Origin: Flavobacteriaceae bacterium
GTDB taxonomy: Bacteria; Bacteroidota; Bacteroidia; Flavobacteriales; Flavobacteriaceae
Length of the DNA: 5,808 nucleotides
Reading direction: 5' to 3'
Assembly (NCBI GenBank): GCA_021151665.1
Contig: JAGKWW010000084.1
Coordinates: 1 to 5,808, forward strand
Part shown: positions 5,703-5,808 of the stretch, one piece after another
Layout: each line of letters starts with the position of its first letter
How positions within the stretch are numbered: the first letter of the stretch is position 1
The notes under the pieces: generated by a model
The model's database searches: none
What the model saw: the letters and a program-made list of their open reading frames with translations, nothing else
What the model was told of the DNA's origin: nothing
Position numbers and translations under genes: made by a program

Positions 5703-5710
5703 TATCTTTA
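5703..5710 (+). promoter_or_regulatory. Possible -7 element for the lipoprotein gene
   Basis: TATCTTTA matches TAnnTTTG except for the last base and lies 20 nt before the ATG at 5731, a plausible distance. No TTG is seen at the expected -33 position, so this is a weak call. Confidence 0.25.
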
Positions 5711-5730
5711 CGGCACATTAACCAACCGAA

Positions 5731-5808
5731 ATGAAAACTAAAGCACTCTTTTTCCTTCTGCTTGCGGTAATGCTGCAGGCCTGCAACTCATCTGACACAA
5801 CCGAAGGG
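5731..5808 (+). CDS. Putative lipoprotein, N-terminal part only (cut by window end)
   Basis: Twenty-six codons are present from the ATG at 5731 to the window edge, without a stop. The N-terminus is a lipoprotein signal peptide: MKTK, a hydrophobic core (5-14), then the lipobox LQAC with Cys18 as the lipidation site. After it come N-S-S-D-T-T-E-G, a polar linker typical of envelope lipoproteins. Asp is at +4 after Cys; the acidic/polar residues after the cysteine would allow outer-membrane export in Bacteroidota, but the surface-export signal cannot be judged on this length. The mature domain lies outside the window, so no function can be given. The AT-rich leader with CCGAA just before the ATG shows no strong Shine-Dalgarno, as usual in this phylum. 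Confidence 0.8.
   Translation, partial: MKTKALFFLLLAVMLQACNSSDTTEG

Larger units (their letters stand above)
4848..5730. other. Gene-free 880-nt intergenic region made of nested repeats
   Basis: No credible gene is seen on either strand between the acyl-CoA synthetase stop and the lipoprotein start. Almost the whole stretch consists of related modules: an AT-rich joint (GAATTTTGAATTTTGAATGG and variants at 4861-4880, 5263-5282, 5517-5536), a 'TTTCGCAGAGATACGCGAAGAAG'-like body in four copies (starting 4885, 5006, 5126, 5379), a 'CTTGTGCCCTTTGTGG' module (4982-4997, 5102-5117, 5358-5373, with a decayed copy near 5597-5613), and a 'CCGAAAGTGTGTTCCATG' module (5201, 5454). Short words such as GCAGAG, GCAAAG and CACAGAG recur about every 10-12 nt within the bodies. 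No obvious terminator for the upstream gene is visible. Confidence 0.75.

Noticed and set aside
5269..5718. Minus-strand open frame of 149 codons containing HAELVEAS
   Set aside because: It crosses several unrelated repeat modules, and the HAELVEA peptide is a mark of the dispersed GCTTCGACAAGC repeat rather than of a protein.

Overview
The window looks like chromosome from a Bacteroidota member, most likely a Flavobacteriaceae (Flavobacterium-like) species. The reasons are a promoter of the Bacteroidota -33/-7 type (TTTG, then TAnnTTTG) before the first gene, weak Shine-Dalgarno sequences, flavobacterial-looking proteins (EVE, WG-repeat, COG1022-type acyl-CoA synthetase) and intergenic repeat DNA of a kind familiar from flavobacterial genomes. 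Species-level assignment is not possible from the sequence alone.

Region 1 (about 26-1377) is a compact operon of three plus-strand genes, each joined to the next by an ATGA stop/start overlap: an SRPBCC (START/polyketide-cyclase fold) protein, an EVE-domain (PUA-like) protein and a MarR-family regulator. The promoter holds a perfect 9-2-9 inverted repeat between and over its -33/-7 elements, which makes it a good candidate operator for the operon's own MarR protein. A second perfect palindrome (7-3-7) lies just before the next gene.

Region 2 (1456-2820) holds a secreted WG-repeat-like protein of unknown function and, 9 nt downstream, a small three-helix membrane protein, probably co-transcribed.

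Region 3 (2821-3074) is a gene-free gap with a GC-rich imperfect stem-loop that resembles a dispersed flavobacterial intergenic repeat. It is followed by an AT-rich leader with a 9-bp inverted repeat spanning the start codon of the next gene.

Region 4 (3075-4847) encodes a complete long-chain acyl-CoA synthetase of 590 residues with all the adenylation-family core motifs. It would activate fatty acids for beta-oxidation or lipid synthesis.

Region 5 (4848-5730) is about 880 nt without a credible gene. It is built from nested tandem repeats: two 120/121-bp units, then two units of about 253 bp that share the same beginning but carry an additional module of about 133 bp. A short dispersed repeat (GCTTCGACAAGC core) follows. 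Open frames here are repeat translations, not genes.

Region 6 (5731-5808) is the start of a lipoprotein gene cut by the window edge. No RNA genes, CRISPR arrays, transposase genes or phage genes were seen. The most notable items are the self-contained SRPBCC-EVE-MarR unit with its palindromic operator candidate, and the nested repeat array.
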